From the NCBI GenBank assembly GCA_963848335.1, contig CAWKDD010000002.1:124001-188000 (forward strand): a DNA stretch of 64,000 bases, given 5' to 3'. The stretch is from Chersky-840 sp963848335. GTDB taxonomy: Bacteria > Actinomycetota > Acidimicrobiia > Acidimicrobiales > UBA8190. The notes under the pieces are model-generated. The model saw only the letters and a list, made by a program, of their open reading frames with translations. It made no database searches and was not told where the DNA came from. The position numbers and the translations under genes were made by a program. How positions within the stretch are numbered: the stretch's first letter is position 1; every line of letters starts with the position of its first letter. Shown one piece after another: positions 38,732-48,235 of the stretch.

Positions 38732-38737
38732 TACACT
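38732..38737 (+). promoter_or_regulatory. -10 box of the B12-binding protein gene, leaderless layout
   Basis: TACACT followed by nine bases and ATG 38747; no ribosome binding site. Confidence 0.5.
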
Positions 38738-38746
38738 CGGTGCCCG

Positions 38747-39166
38747 ATGAAGCGTCCCTACCGGGTCGTGGTGGCCAAGCCCGGGCTCGACGGCCACGAC
38801 CGAGGTGCGAAGGTCATCGCCCGCGCCCTGCGTGACGGCGGCTTCGAGGTCATCTACACCGGGCTGCACCAGACGCCCGAACAGGTGGTCCAGGCCGTGG
38901 TCCAAGAGGACGCCGACGCCGTGGGGCTTTCGCTGCTGTCGGGGGCGCACCTGACCCTGGTGCCCCGGGTGATCGACGGGCTCCGGGCCCAGGGCCTCGA
39001 GGACGTGCTCGTGATCGTGGGCGGGATCATCCCCGAGGGCGACATCCCCGCGCTCAAGGAGCTGGGGGTCGCCGAGGTGTTCACGCCCGGAGCCTCTCTC
39101 GACACCACCGTGCAGTGGCTGGCCGACGCTCTCGACCGGCGGGAGGAGGCCACCGCCGGAAGCTGA
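38747..39166 (+). CDS. Cobalamin-binding subunit of a methylmalonyl-CoA mutase type enzyme
   Basis: 139 residues forming a single B12-binding domain. LDGHDRGAKVIARALRDGGF carries the DxHxxG motif whose His replaces the lower cobalt ligand; SLLSGAHLTLVPRVI and VGGIIPEGDIPALKELGVAE are the other cofactor-contact loops. Stand-alone subunits of this size pair with a separate catalytic chain, which is not in the window. It sits just before sucCD, consistent with feeding propionate-derived methylmalonyl-CoA into succinyl-CoA. Confidence 0.93.
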   Translation: MKRPYRVVVAKPGLDGHDRGAKVIARALRDGGFEVIYTGLHQTPEQVVQAVVQEDADAVGLSLLSGAHLTLVPRVIDGLRAQGLEDVLVIVGGIIPEGDIPALKELGVAEVFTPGASLDTTVQWLADALDRREEATAGS

Positions 39167-39236
39167 GCCGACCAGACGTGATCCGGCACGACAGGCGCCA
39201 GCCCCACCGGGCGGCGTGAGAGGAGCAGGACCAGCA

Positions 39237-40385
39237 GTGGATCTCTACGAGTACCAGGGCAAGCAGTACTTCGCCCGCTACGGCATCCCCACCTCGCCCG
39301 GCGGCGTGGCCGACACCGTGGACGAGGCCGTCGTCCAGGCCGATGGCGCCGGCTACCCGGTCGTGGTCAAGGCTCAGGTCAAGGTGGGCGGCCGGGGCAA
39401 GGCGGGCGGCATCAAGTTGGCGTCGGACGCCGGGGAGGTGCGCACCCACGCCTCGGCCATCCTGGGCATGGACATCCACGGCCACGTCGTGCACCGGCTG
39501 TGGGTCGAGCACGCCTCGGACATCGCACGCGAGTACTACGCCAGCTTCACCCTCGACCGGGCCGCCAAGCTCCACCTGTGCATGGTGTCGGCCAAGGGGG
39601 GTGTGGAGATCGAGGAGGTGGCCGCCACCGATCCCGATGCCATCGCCCGCCTGCACGTGGACCCGGTCGACGGCCTGTCGCTCGACGCCGCCCAGCGCCT
39701 GGTGACCGAAGCCGACCTCGACACCGAGGCGCGGGCCCCCGCGGCCGAGCTCCTGGTCGCCCTGTACCGCTGCTATGTCGAAGGTGACTGCGACCTGGCC
39801 GAGATCAACCCCCTCATCCTCACCACCGACGGGCGGGTCCACGCCCTCGACGCCAAGGTGACCCTCGACGACAACGCCGCTTTCCGCCATCCCGAATGGG
39901 AGCAGTTCGCAGGGACCGAGACTTTCGACGAGCGTGAGCTGCTGGCCAAGGAGAAGGGCCTCAATTACATCGGCCTGTCGGGGTCGGTGGGCATCATCGC
40001 CAACGGCGCCGGCCTCGCCATGAGCACGCTCGACGTCGTCACCCAGGTGGGAGGCACGGCCGCCAACTTCCTCGACATCGGGGGCGGGGCCAACGCGGAC
40101 GTCATGGCGGCGGCCCTCGAGGTGATCAACACCGACGAGGCCGTGCGGTCGATCTTCGTGAACATCTTCGGGGGCATCACCCGTTGCGACGAGGTCGCCA
40201 ACGGGATCGTGGAAGCCCTGGGGCGCGTCGAGATCCGCTCTCCCATCGTGTTGCGCCTCGACGGCACCAACGCAGAAGCAGGCCACGAGATCCTGGCCTC
40301 GCACATCTCGGACCGCCTGGTCGTGGACGAAACCATGCTGGGTGCCGCACGTCGCGCCGTGGCGCTGGCAGGAGGGGCAAAGTGA
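39237..40385 (+). CDS. sucC: Succinyl-CoA ligase (ADP-forming) subunit beta
   Basis: TCA-cycle enzyme that makes ATP or GTP from succinyl-CoA; the beta subunit binds nucleotide and succinate. 382 residues. MDLYEYQGKQYFARYGIPTS start, the ATP-grasp VVKAQVKVGGRGKAGGIKLA (about residues 43-62), DCDLAEINPLILTTDGRVHA and the C-terminal GGGANADVMAAAL with NIFGGITRCDEVA. GTG 39237; the stop overlaps the sucD start. Confidence 0.97.
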   Translation: MDLYEYQGKQYFARYGIPTSPGGVADTVDEAVVQADGAGYPVVVKAQVKVGGRGKAGGIKLASDAGEVRTHASAILGMDIHGHVVHRLWVEHASDIAREYYASFTLDRAAKLHLCMVSAKGGVEIEEVAATDPDAIARLHVDPVDGLSLDAAQRLVTEADLDTEARAPAAELLVALYRCYVEGDCDLAEINPLILTTDGRVHALDAKVTLDDNAAFRHPEWEQFAGTETFDERELLAKEKGLNYIGLSGSVGIIANGAGLAMSTLDVVTQVGGTAANFLDIGGGANADVMAAALEVINTDEAVRSIFVNIFGGITRCDEVANGIVEALGRVEIRSPIVLRLDGTNAEAGHEILASHISDRLVVDETMLGAARRAVALAGGAK

Positions 40386-41269
40386 GCATCTTCGTCGACG
40401 AGAACACCAAGGTGGTGGTGCAGGGCCTGACCGGGAGCCAGGGCCGGTTCCACGGCCTGCGCAACCGCGATTACGGCACCCAGGTGGTGGCGGGGGTCAC
40501 GCCGGGCAAGGGTGGCACCGACGTCGACGGTGTCCCCATCTACGACACCGTGGGCGACGCCGTGGCGGCCACGGGGGCCGATGCCTCGTTCGTGGTGGTC
40601 CCGCCCAAGGGCGCCCCAGCGGCGATCCTCGAGGCGGCGTCCTCGGGCGTGCGCTTCATCGTGTGCATCACCGAGGGCATCCCCGCCCAGGACGAGGCCC
40701 TGTTCTACAACGTCTTGCGCCGGGACCACCCCGGGGTACGGCTGCTCGGCCCCAACTGCCCCGGCGTCATCTCGCCGGGCAAGTGCAACATCGGCATCAC
40801 CTCGGGCGACATCGCCCTCCCGGGCGGTCCGGTGGGCATCGTGAGCCGCTCAGGGACCCTGACGTACCAGGCCCTGCACGAGCTGTCGCAGCAGAAGGTG
40901 GGCCAGACCACGTGCGTGGGCATCGGCGGCGACCCCGTGCCCGGGACGAGCTTCATCGACTGCCTGGCCGCGTTCGAGGAGGACCCCGACACCCGCGCCG
41001 TCATGATGATCGGGGAGATCGGCGGCTCGGCGGAGGAGGAGGCGGCGCAGTTCATCAAGGACAACATGTCCAAGCCCGTCGTGTGCTACATCGCCGGGGT
41101 GACCGCACCGCCGGGGCGGAAGATGGGGCACGCCGGCGCCATCATCTCGGGGTCCCAGGGCACGGCCCAGGCCAAGATGGCGGCCCTCGCCGACGCCGGT
41201 GCCACCGTGGCGCTCAACCCCACCGAGGCCGGGGAGCGCATGGTGGAGATCGTCAAGAGCCTGGGCTGA
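40382..41269 (+). CDS. sucD: Succinyl-CoA ligase (ADP-forming) subunit alpha
   Basis: The alpha subunit binds CoA and carries the phospho-histidine. 295 residues. VVQGLTGSQGRFHGLRNRDY is the CoA-binding fold, LLGPNCPGVISPGKCNIGI follows, and the active-site His is in GRKMGHAGAIISG (about residue 245). GTG 40382 overlaps the sucC stop. The sucCD pair is complete. Confidence 0.97.
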   Translation: MSIFVDENTKVVVQGLTGSQGRFHGLRNRDYGTQVVAGVTPGKGGTDVDGVPIYDTVGDAVAATGADASFVVVPPKGAPAAILEAASSGVRFIVCITEGIPAQDEALFYNVLRRDHPGVRLLGPNCPGVISPGKCNIGITSGDIALPGGPVGIVSRSGTLTYQALHELSQQKVGQTTCVGIGGDPVPGTSFIDCLAAFEEDPDTRAVMMIGEIGGSAEEEAAQFIKDNMSKPVVCYIAGVTAPPGRKMGHAGAIISGSQGTAQAKMAALADAGATVALNPTEAGERMVEIVKSLG

Positions 41270-41297
41270 CCCCGGCGGAGCGGGCCCGGCGCGCTGG

Positions 41298-41303
41298 TAG
41301 CGT
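41298..41303 (+). promoter_or_regulatory. -10 box of purN-purH-folD, leaderless layout
   Basis: TAGCGT followed by seven bases (ggccggc) and GTG 41311; no ribosome binding site. Confidence 0.6.
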
Positions 41304-41310
41304 GGCCGGC

Positions 41311-41916
41311 GTGCGCGTGGCGGTGCTCGTATCGGGTACTGGGAGCATCCTCGAAGCCATGCTCGCCGAGGACGTGCCCGTCGCGCTCGTGCTCGCCGAC
41401 CGGCCCTGCCGGGCCCTCGAGGTGGCCAGGGCGGCGGGCGTCGACGCCGAGCTCGTCGAGCGCCAGGCCTTCGGCGGCTACGGAGGCGGCTTCGACCGCT
41501 GGGCTTTCACCCGCCGGGTCACCGAGGTGCTCGCCGACGCCGACATCGACCTCGTGGCCATGGCGGGGTTCGGCACCGTGCTGGCTCGGCCGCTGTTCGA
41601 CGCCTTCGACCGCCGGGTGCTCAACACCCACCCCGCCCTCCTCCCTGCCTTCCCCGGGTGGCACACGGTGGAGGAGGCCCTCGCCGCCGGGGTGCCGGTC
41701 ACGGGCTGCACCGTGCACCTCGCCACTGTCGACACCGACGCCGGTCCCGTGCTCGCCCAAGAGGAGGTCCCCGTGCTCGCCAACGACACCGTCGAAACCC
41801 TGCACGAGCGCATCAAGCAGGTCGAGCGCCGTCTGTACCCAGACACCGTGAAGAAGATGATCGACGACCTCGAGGGCGTCGCCGCGGGCCGGGCCCAGCG
41901 CCAGGGGCGCCCATGA
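41311..41916 (+). CDS. purN: Phosphoribosylglycinamide formyltransferase
   Basis: Third step of purine synthesis; uses 10-formyl-THF. 201 residues. VRVAVLVSGTGSILEAML binds phosphate, and the catalytic Asn and His are in VLNTHPALLPAFPGWH (about residues 109-124), with Asp in DTDAGPVLAQEEVPV. GTG 41311 is fixed by the promoter seven bases upstream. The stop overlaps purH, and folD, which supplies the cofactor, follows. Confidence 0.96.
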   Translation: MRVAVLVSGTGSILEAMLAEDVPVALVLADRPCRALEVARAAGVDAELVERQAFGGYGGGFDRWAFTRRVTEVLADADIDLVAMAGFGTVLARPLFDAFDRRVLNTHPALLPAFPGWHTVEEALAAGVPVTGCTVHLATVDTDAGPVLAQEEVPVLANDTVETLHERIKQVERRLYPDTVKKMIDDLEGVAAGRAQRQGRP

Positions 41917-43433
41917 GGGCGCTGCTGTCGGTCTACGACAAGACCGGCCTGCTCGAGCTGGCCCAGGGGCTCGCGGACCTGTCGTGGGAGCTCGTCGCCA
42001 GCGGCAAGACCGCCGCCGCCCTGGCCGACGCCGGGATCGCCGTGACCGAGGTCGCCGAGGTCACCGGCGCACCCGAGATGCTCGGAGGCAGGGTGAAGAC
42101 GCTGCACCCCAAGGTGCACGGGGGCATCCTGGCCGACAGGGGCAACCCCGCCCACGTCGCCGATCTCGCCGCCCAGCACATCGAGCCCGTGGACCTGGTG
42201 GTGAGCAACCTCTACCCGTTCTCCTCGGACCCTTCGATCGAGTTGATCGACATCGGCGGCCCCACCATGGTGCGCGCCGCGGCCAAGAACCACGCCCATG
42301 TGGGCGTGGTCGTCGACCCCGCCGACTACCCGGTGGTGCTGGCCGAACTGCGCGCCGCGGGGGCGCTGTCCGACGACACCCGGCGCCGCCTGGCGCGCGC
42401 CGCCTTCGCGCACTGCGCCGCCTACGACGCGGCCATCGTCGAGTGGTTCGACGCCGGGGGTCCCGGCGGCCCGGGCGAGCTGCTGCCGCCCACGTTGCAC
42501 CTGGCGCTCGAGCGCGCTCAGGAGCTCCGCTACGGCGAGAACCCCCACCAGCGCGGGGCGCGCTATCGCGACCGCAGCCACCCGACGTGGTGGGACGGTG
42601 TGGTCCAGCACGGCGGCAGCGCCCTTTCGTACCTCAACCTCTTCGACGCCGACGCGGCCTGGCGCCTCGTGGCCGAGCTGGGCGCCGGCGCCCAGCCGGC
42701 CGTCGCCATCATCAAGCACGCCAACCCCTGCGGCGCCGCGCTCGCCCCCACGCTGGCCGAGGCGTACCGGCGCGCCTTGGAATGCGATCCGCTGTCGGCC
42801 TTCGGCGGCGTGGTGGCCCTGGGCGGCCCCTGCACGCTCGAGGTGGCCCAAGCGGTGGCCGAAGGCCCCCAGGCCGACGTGGTGGTGGCGCCCTCCTTCG
42901 GCGCCGGTGCCCTCGAGGCCCTCGCCGCCCGGCGCAAGGCCACGCGGCTGCTCGAGGCCCCGCCGCACACCGGGGCCGCCCTCGAGCTGCGCAGCCTGGG
43001 GGCGGGCTTCCTGGTCCAGGAGGCCGACCACCTGACCACCACACGGTCGGATTGGCAGGTACCCACCAAAGTGGCCCCCACCGACGCCCAGTGGCGTGAC
43101 ATCGAGCTGGCCTGGCGGGTGTGCGCCCGGACCTCGTCCAACGCCATCGTGGTGGCCGTCGACGGCCAGGCCCTCGGGGTGGGCGCCGGCCAGCAGAGCC
43201 GGGTGGAGGCCGCCCAGATCGCCGTGGGGAAGGCGGGAGCCCGCTCCCGGGGGGCGGCGGCGGCCAGCGATGCCTTCTTCCCCTTCCGCGACGGGATCGA
43301 CGTCCTCGCCGGGGCCGGTGTGGCGGCCGTGGTGCAGCCCGGGGGATCGGTCAAGGACAACGAGATGGTGGCTGCCGCCGACGAGCACGGGATGGCCATG
43401 GTGCTCACCGGCGAGCGCCACTTCCGCCACTGA
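41913..43433 (+). CDS. purH: Bifunctional AICAR formyltransferase/IMP cyclohydrolase
   Basis: Last two steps to IMP. 506 residues. The N-terminal cyclohydrolase domain shows LLSVYDKTGLLELAQGLADL, GGRVKTLHPKVHGGIL and DIGGPTMVRAAAKNHAHVGV. The C-terminal transformylase shows LRYGENPHQRGARY, the catalytic IIKHANPCGAALA and CDPLSAFGGVVAL, then SNAIVVAVDGQALGVGAGQQ. ATGA overlap with purN. Eight bases separate it from folD. Confidence 0.97.
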   Translation: MRALLSVYDKTGLLELAQGLADLSWELVASGKTAAALADAGIAVTEVAEVTGAPEMLGGRVKTLHPKVHGGILADRGNPAHVADLAAQHIEPVDLVVSNLYPFSSDPSIELIDIGGPTMVRAAAKNHAHVGVVVDPADYPVVLAELRAAGALSDDTRRRLARAAFAHCAAYDAAIVEWFDAGGPGGPGELLPPTLHLALERAQELRYGENPHQRGARYRDRSHPTWWDGVVQHGGSALSYLNLFDADAAWRLVAELGAGAQPAVAIIKHANPCGAALAPTLAEAYRRALECDPLSAFGGVVALGGPCTLEVAQAVAEGPQADVVVAPSFGAGALEALAARRKATRLLEAPPHTGAALELRSLGAGFLVQEADHLTTTRSDWQVPTKVAPTDAQWRDIELAWRVCARTSSNAIVVAVDGQALGVGAGQQSRVEAAQIAVGKAGARSRGAAAASDAFFPFRDGIDVLAGAGVAAVVQPGGSVKDNEMVAAADEHGMAMVLTGERHFRH

Positions 43434-43441
43434 GGATCCCG

Positions 43442-44296
43442 GTGACGGCACGCCTCCTCGACGGGGAAACCCTGGCGGCGCGCGTGCGGGCCGAGGTCAC
43501 CGACCGCACGGCCCGGCTCGTCTCCGAAGGCATCCGGCCCGGGTTGGGCACCATCCTCGTGGGCGACGATCCCGCCAGCGAGCGGTACGTGGCGCTCAAG
43601 CACGCCGACTGCAAGGAGGTCGGCATGGCCTCGGTGCACGAGCACCTCCCGGCGGAGACGAGCCAGGAAGAGCTCGAGGCGGTGATCCGTCGCTTCAACG
43701 CCGACCCCGCCGTCCACGCCTTTCTGGTCCAGCTCCCCCTGCCCAAAGGTCTCGACGAGGAGTCGGCCCTCCTGGCCGTGGACGACGCCAAGGACGTCGA
43801 CGGCCTGCACCCCGTGAACCTCGGCCGCCTCGTGATGGGCGTGCCCGGACCGCTGCCGTGCACGCCGGCGGGCATCGTCGAGCTCCTCCACGCCTACGAC
43901 GTGCCCGTGGAGGGGCGTCACGTGGTCGTCATCGGTCGCGGCATCACCATCGGCCGGCCCCTGGCGCTGCTGCTCGCCCTCAAGCGGCCCGGGTGCAACG
44001 CCGCGGTCACCGTGGTTCACACGGGCGTGGCCGACCTCGCCCCCTACGTGCGCCAGGCCGACGTCGTGGTGGCCGCGGCCGGCTCGGCCGGGCTCGTCAC
44101 GCCCGACATGGTCAAGCCGGGGGCGGCGGTGGTGGGGGCGGGAACGAGCTGGGACGGCCGCCGGCTCCTCTCCGACGTCGAGGAGTCCGTGGCCGAGGTG
44201 GCGGGATGGATCACCCCTCGCATCGGCGGGGTGGGTCCCATGACCCGGGCCATGCTCCTGCGCAACGCGCTGCGGGCCGCCGAGCGAGGCGCCTGA
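43442..44296 (+). CDS. folD: Methylenetetrahydrofolate dehydrogenase/cyclohydrolase
   Basis: Makes 10-formyl-THF used by PurN and PurH. 284 residues. The catalytic Lys is in SERYVALKHADCKEVG (about residues 45-60), QLPLPKGLDEE and KDVDGLHPVNLGRL are conserved folate-site blocks, and VVIGRGITIGRPLALLL is the NADP site. The usual GRSxxVGxP at the NADP site is here GRGITIGRP, a modest variation. GTG 43442 is the likely start. Confidence 0.95.
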   Translation: MTARLLDGETLAARVRAEVTDRTARLVSEGIRPGLGTILVGDDPASERYVALKHADCKEVGMASVHEHLPAETSQEELEAVIRRFNADPAVHAFLVQLPLPKGLDEESALLAVDDAKDVDGLHPVNLGRLVMGVPGPLPCTPAGIVELLHAYDVPVEGRHVVVIGRGITIGRPLALLLALKRPGCNAAVTVVHTGVADLAPYVRQADVVVAAAGSAGLVTPDMVKPGAAVVGAGTSWDGRRLLSDVEESVAEVAGWITPRIGGVGPMTRAMLLRNALRAAERGA

Positions 44297-44353
44297 GCCC
44301 GTCCCCGGACGCGCCACCCGGGCCCGGGCCAGGGACTACCACGGGGCCGCCGG

Positions 44354-44359
44354 TAAGAT
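44354..44359 (+). promoter_or_regulatory. -10 box of metF, leaderless layout
   Basis: TAAGAT followed by nine bases and ATG 44369; no ribosome binding site. Confidence 0.5.
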
Positions 44360-44368
44360 GGCCTGGTC

Positions 44369-45235
44369 ATGGCGCTGATCTCCGACATGCTGAACCAGGG
44401 CGCCACCTACTCCTTCGAGTTCTTCCCGCCCAAGAACGACTCCGAGCAGGCCACGCTGGTCCGGACCCTGCGCGAGCTCGAGCCCCTGGCGCCGTCGTTC
44501 GTGTCGGTCACCTACCGCGGGGGCCGCGAGTCGCGCCAGCGCACCCACGACCTGGTGGCGGGCATGTTGCGCACGACCACGCTCACGCCCATGGCCCACC
44601 TCGTCTGCGTCGCCCACACCCGGTTGGAGCTGGCCGAGATCCTGGTGTCGTTCCGCAAGGCGGGCGTGGAGAACCTCATGGCCCTGGGGGGCGACCCCCC
44701 GACCGACCCCTCGGCCGGGCCCGGCGAGCTGCGCCACGCCGTCGAGCTCGTCGAGCTGGCCCGGGCCATCGGGGGGTTCTCGATCGGCGTCGCCGCCCAT
44801 CCCGCCGGTCACCCCTCCTCCCCCGACATGCGCTCGGACCGGGACCAGCTGGCCGCCAAGCTCCGCCGGGCGGACTTCGGCGTCACCCAGTTCTTCTTCG
44901 AGGTCGACGAGTACGTGGGCCTCATGCAGGACCTGGCCCAACGCGGGGTGCACACGCCGGTGCTCCCCGGCATCATGCCCGTGACCGCCCTCCGGTCGGT
45001 GCCGCGCATGGCCGAGATGGGAGCGGCGCTCCCCCCCTGGGCCGTGGCCCGACTCGAGGAGGCGTCGGCCCGGGGCGGCGACGAAGCCGTGCGCCACGCG
45101 GGGGTGGCCATGGCGACCGAGCTGTGCGAGAAACTGCTCGAGGCGGGCGCTCCGGGCCTGCACTTCTACACGCTCAACCGGTCCAGCGCGACCCGGGAGA
45201 TCTACGCCGCTCTGGGGTTGTCTGCCAACGCTTAG
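44369..45235 (+). CDS. metF: 5,10-Methylenetetrahydrofolate reductase
   Basis: Flavoenzyme making 5-methyl-THF for methionine synthesis. 288 residues. YSFEFFPPKNDSEQ holds the catalytic Glu, VSVTYRGGRESRQRTHDLVA and MAHLVCVAHTRLEL follow, then GVENLMALGGDPPT, the FAD region GVAAHPAGHPSS and FGVTQFFFEVDEYV. The C-terminal GLHFYTLNRSSATREIYAAL is the family end. Its TAG stop is also part of the icd -10 box. Confidence 0.96.
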   Translation: MALISDMLNQGATYSFEFFPPKNDSEQATLVRTLRELEPLAPSFVSVTYRGGRESRQRTHDLVAGMLRTTTLTPMAHLVCVAHTRLELAEILVSFRKAGVENLMALGGDPPTDPSAGPGELRHAVELVELARAIGGFSIGVAAHPAGHPSSPDMRSDRDQLAAKLRRADFGVTQFFFEVDEYVGLMQDLAQRGVHTPVLPGIMPVTALRSVPRMAEMGAALPPWAVARLEEASARGGDEAVRHAGVAMATELCEKLLEAGAPGLHFYTLNRSSATREIYAALGLSANA

Positions 45236-45238
45236 GCT
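45233..45238 (+). promoter_or_regulatory. -10 box of icd, leaderless layout
   Basis: TAGGCT overlapping the metF TAG stop, with seven bases to ATG 45246. Confidence 0.6.
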
Positions 45239-45245
45239 CGCCCCT

Positions 45246-46442
<1,197 letters not shown>

Positions 46443-46449
46443 CAGCCGG

Positions 46450-46455
46450 TAGCCT
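46450..46455 (+). promoter_or_regulatory. -10 box of mdh, leaderless layout
   Basis: TAGCCT followed by eight bases and ATG 46464; no ribosome binding site. Confidence 0.55.
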
Positions 46456-46463
46456 CGCGCCCC

Positions 46464-47456
46464 ATGTCCCTGTCGAAGACCCCCGTCCACGTCACCGTCA
46501 CCGGCGCCGCCGGGCAGATCGGCTACTCACTGCTGTTCCGGATCGCGTCGGGCCAGATGTTCGGTCCCGACCAGCCCGTCGTGCTCCGCCTGCTCGAGAT
46601 CGAGCCGGCCATGGGCGCGCTGCAGGGCGTGGTGATGGAGCTCGACGACTGCGCCTTTCCGCTCCTGGCCGGCGTCGAGCCGACATCGGACGCCAAGACC
46701 GCCTTCGACGGGACGTCGTGGGCACTGCTGGTGGGTTCGATCCCCCGCAAGGCGGGCATGGAGCGCAACGACCTGCTGGCCGTGAACGGAAGCATCTTCG
46801 GACCCCAAGGTGAGGCCATCGCCGCCCACGGCGCGTCGGACGTGCGCGTGCTCGTGGTGGGTAACCCGTGCAACACCAATTGCCTCATCGCCCGGGCCCA
46901 CGCCCCCGAGATCCCCGACGACCGGTTCTTCGCCATGACCCGGCTCGACCAGAACCGGGCGCAGAGCCTCCTGGCTCGCAAGGCCGGGGTGCCGGTGGCG
47001 TCGGTGACGGGCATGGCCATATGGGGCAACCACTCCTCCACGCAATTTCCCGACTTCGAGAACACCCGGGTGGGCGCCGAGCCCGCCCCCGAGGTGATCG
47101 ACGACCTCGAGTGGCTGCGCACGGAGTTCATCAAGACCGTGCAACAGCGTGGCGCGCAGATCATCGAGGCCCGCGGGGCCTCCTCGGCGGCCTCGGCAGC
47201 CAACGCCGTGGTCGACTCGGTGCGCAGCATCGTGACCCCCACCGCCCCCGGCGACTGCGTGTCGCTGGCGGTGGTGTCCCACGGCGAGTACGGCGCCCCC
47301 GAAGGGCTCGTCTTCGGGTTCCCGGTCCGGTCCGACGGCGCGGCATGGCTCGTCGTCGAGGACCTCGCCCACAGTGACTTCGCCCAGGACCGCATCCGCG
47401 TCACCACCGAGGAGCTCGAGTCCGAGCGCTCGGCGGTGCGCGACCTGCTCGGCTGA
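46464..47456 (+). CDS. mdh: Malate dehydrogenase
   Basis: Oxidises malate to oxaloacetate with NAD. 330 residues. VTVTGAAGQIGYSLLFRIAS is the NAD-binding loop, VGNPCNTNCLIARAHAP follows, TRLDQNRAQSLLARKAGVPV holds the catalytic Asp-Arg pair and AIWGNHSSTQFPDF the catalytic His. The insert and length place it with the cytosolic-type bacterial MDH. Last gene of the forward metabolic block; the next operon converges on it. Confidence 0.97.
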   Translation: MSLSKTPVHVTVTGAAGQIGYSLLFRIASGQMFGPDQPVVLRLLEIEPAMGALQGVVMELDDCAFPLLAGVEPTSDAKTAFDGTSWALLVGSIPRKAGMERNDLLAVNGSIFGPQGEAIAAHGASDVRVLVVGNPCNTNCLIARAHAPEIPDDRFFAMTRLDQNRAQSLLARKAGVPVASVTGMAIWGNHSSTQFPDFENTRVGAEPAPEVIDDLEWLRTEFIKTVQQRGAQIIEARGASSAASAANAVVDSVRSIVTPTAPGDCVSLAVVSHGEYGAPEGLVFGFPVRSDGAAWLVVEDLAHSDFAQDRIRVTTEELESERSAVRDLLG

Positions 47457-47505
47457 ACAGACCCGGGGACGCGCCCTCCCCGCCAGGCGCGCCACAGATG
47501 TCGGT

Positions 47506-47528
47506 CGGCCCCCCGGGCGGGAGGGCCG
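47506..47528. terminator. Hairpin between convergent genes
   Basis: A CGGCCC/GGGCCG stem (47506-47511 with 47523-47528) with more GC pairing inside, in the 75-base gap between mdh and the minus-strand operon. It could end transcription from both sides. Confidence 0.4.
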
Positions 47529-47531
47529 GGA

Positions 47532-47759
47532 TCAGACGATCAGGGAGACCGCCGGTTGCGGGATGTCGATCCCCATGCGCTGGAGGAAGGCGACCTTCCG
47601 TGCCAGGGACTGGCGCCAGGCCGAGAGGTCGGCTTCGAAGTGGGCCCGGTCACCCTCTTCGTAGGCATGCTCCAACTCGTCGAAAGCGGCATCCTCCGCG
47701 TCGAGCAGCTCGCGGTAGCGGCGGAGGGCCTGGTCGTCCAGCACGCCGGGCACGGTCAT
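47532..47759 (-). CDS. Small conserved-looking hypothetical protein
   Basis: 75 residues: VPGVLDDQALRRYRELLDAE then DAAFDELEHAYEEGDRAHFE and LARKVAFLQRMGIDIPQPAV. Mostly helical, acidic in the middle, no signal or membrane segment and no known motif I recognise. The ATG (47757-47759) has a strong AGGGGAGG site four bases upstream and a TACAGT -10 box at 47808-47813, so it has its own short leader and is likely expressed. It lies downstream of the SCP2-like gene and the sdh operon. Confidence 0.75.
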   Translation of the reverse strand: MTVPGVLDDQALRRYRELLDAEDAAFDELEHAYEEGDRAHFEADLSAWRQSLARKVAFLQRMGIDIPQPAVSLIV

Positions 47760-47807
47760 GGAACCTCCCCTCGTCGGCGTCCCTTTCGGGAGCCGTCCTC
47801 TCCTCGA

Positions 47808-47813
47808 ACTGTA
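47808..47813 (-). promoter_or_regulatory. -10 box of the 75-residue protein gene
   Basis: TACAGT on the minus strand, about 48 bases before the start codon; the leader includes the AGGGGAGG ribosome binding site. Confidence 0.45.
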
Positions 47814-47827
47814 GCTCCGTCGGGCGC

Positions 47828-48235
47828 TCAGTACTCGGTGAGATCGCGCAGCTTCTGGAGGTGCGGGGACAGCGCGCCCAGCACGGCCTGTGCCTCGGCC
47901 AGGACCGAGAGGTCCCCGCGCACGCGGACCCGTCCGGCCGCGATGGCCTGCGCCGGGGTGAGCTCCCCGGCCGCCATGGCCACGGCGTCGACCCAGGTCA
48001 GGCGGATGGTCACCGCCGCGTGGGGGGAGTCCCCGACGGCCATGGTGACCACGCCGTCCTCCACCTGCAAGGTGGTGGCCACGTCGCCGTGGGGGCCCCC
48101 GGTCACGACCTGGGACATGGAGAAGCGTCCGTCGCGCACCGCCAGGCCGGCATCGGGGCCCGGAGGGGCCACCGACACGTCGAGCACCGCCCGGTTGAAG
48201 GCGTCGACCCATTCCGGGCCGAGGAACCGGATCAC
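47828..48235 (-). CDS. SCP2 sterol-binding domain-like protein
   Basis: 135 residues beginning VIRFLGPEWVDAFNRAVLDV. The later pattern TTLQVEDGVVTMAVGDSPHA, WVDAVAMAAGELTPAQAIAA and GRVRVRGDLSVLAEAQAVLG matches the SCP2-like fold, in which the two C-terminal helices close over a hydrophobic pocket. A role in lipid or sterol-like ligand binding is inferred from fold only. GTG at 48235 overlaps the sdhB stop (GTGA), so it is co-expressed with succinate dehydrogenase. Confidence 0.75.
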   Translation of the reverse strand: MIRFLGPEWVDAFNRAVLDVSVAPPGPDAGLAVRDGRFSMSQVVTGGPHGDVATTLQVEDGVVTMAVGDSPHAAVTIRLTWVDAVAMAAGELTPAQAIAAGRVRVRGDLSVLAEAQAVLGALSPHLQKLRDLTEY

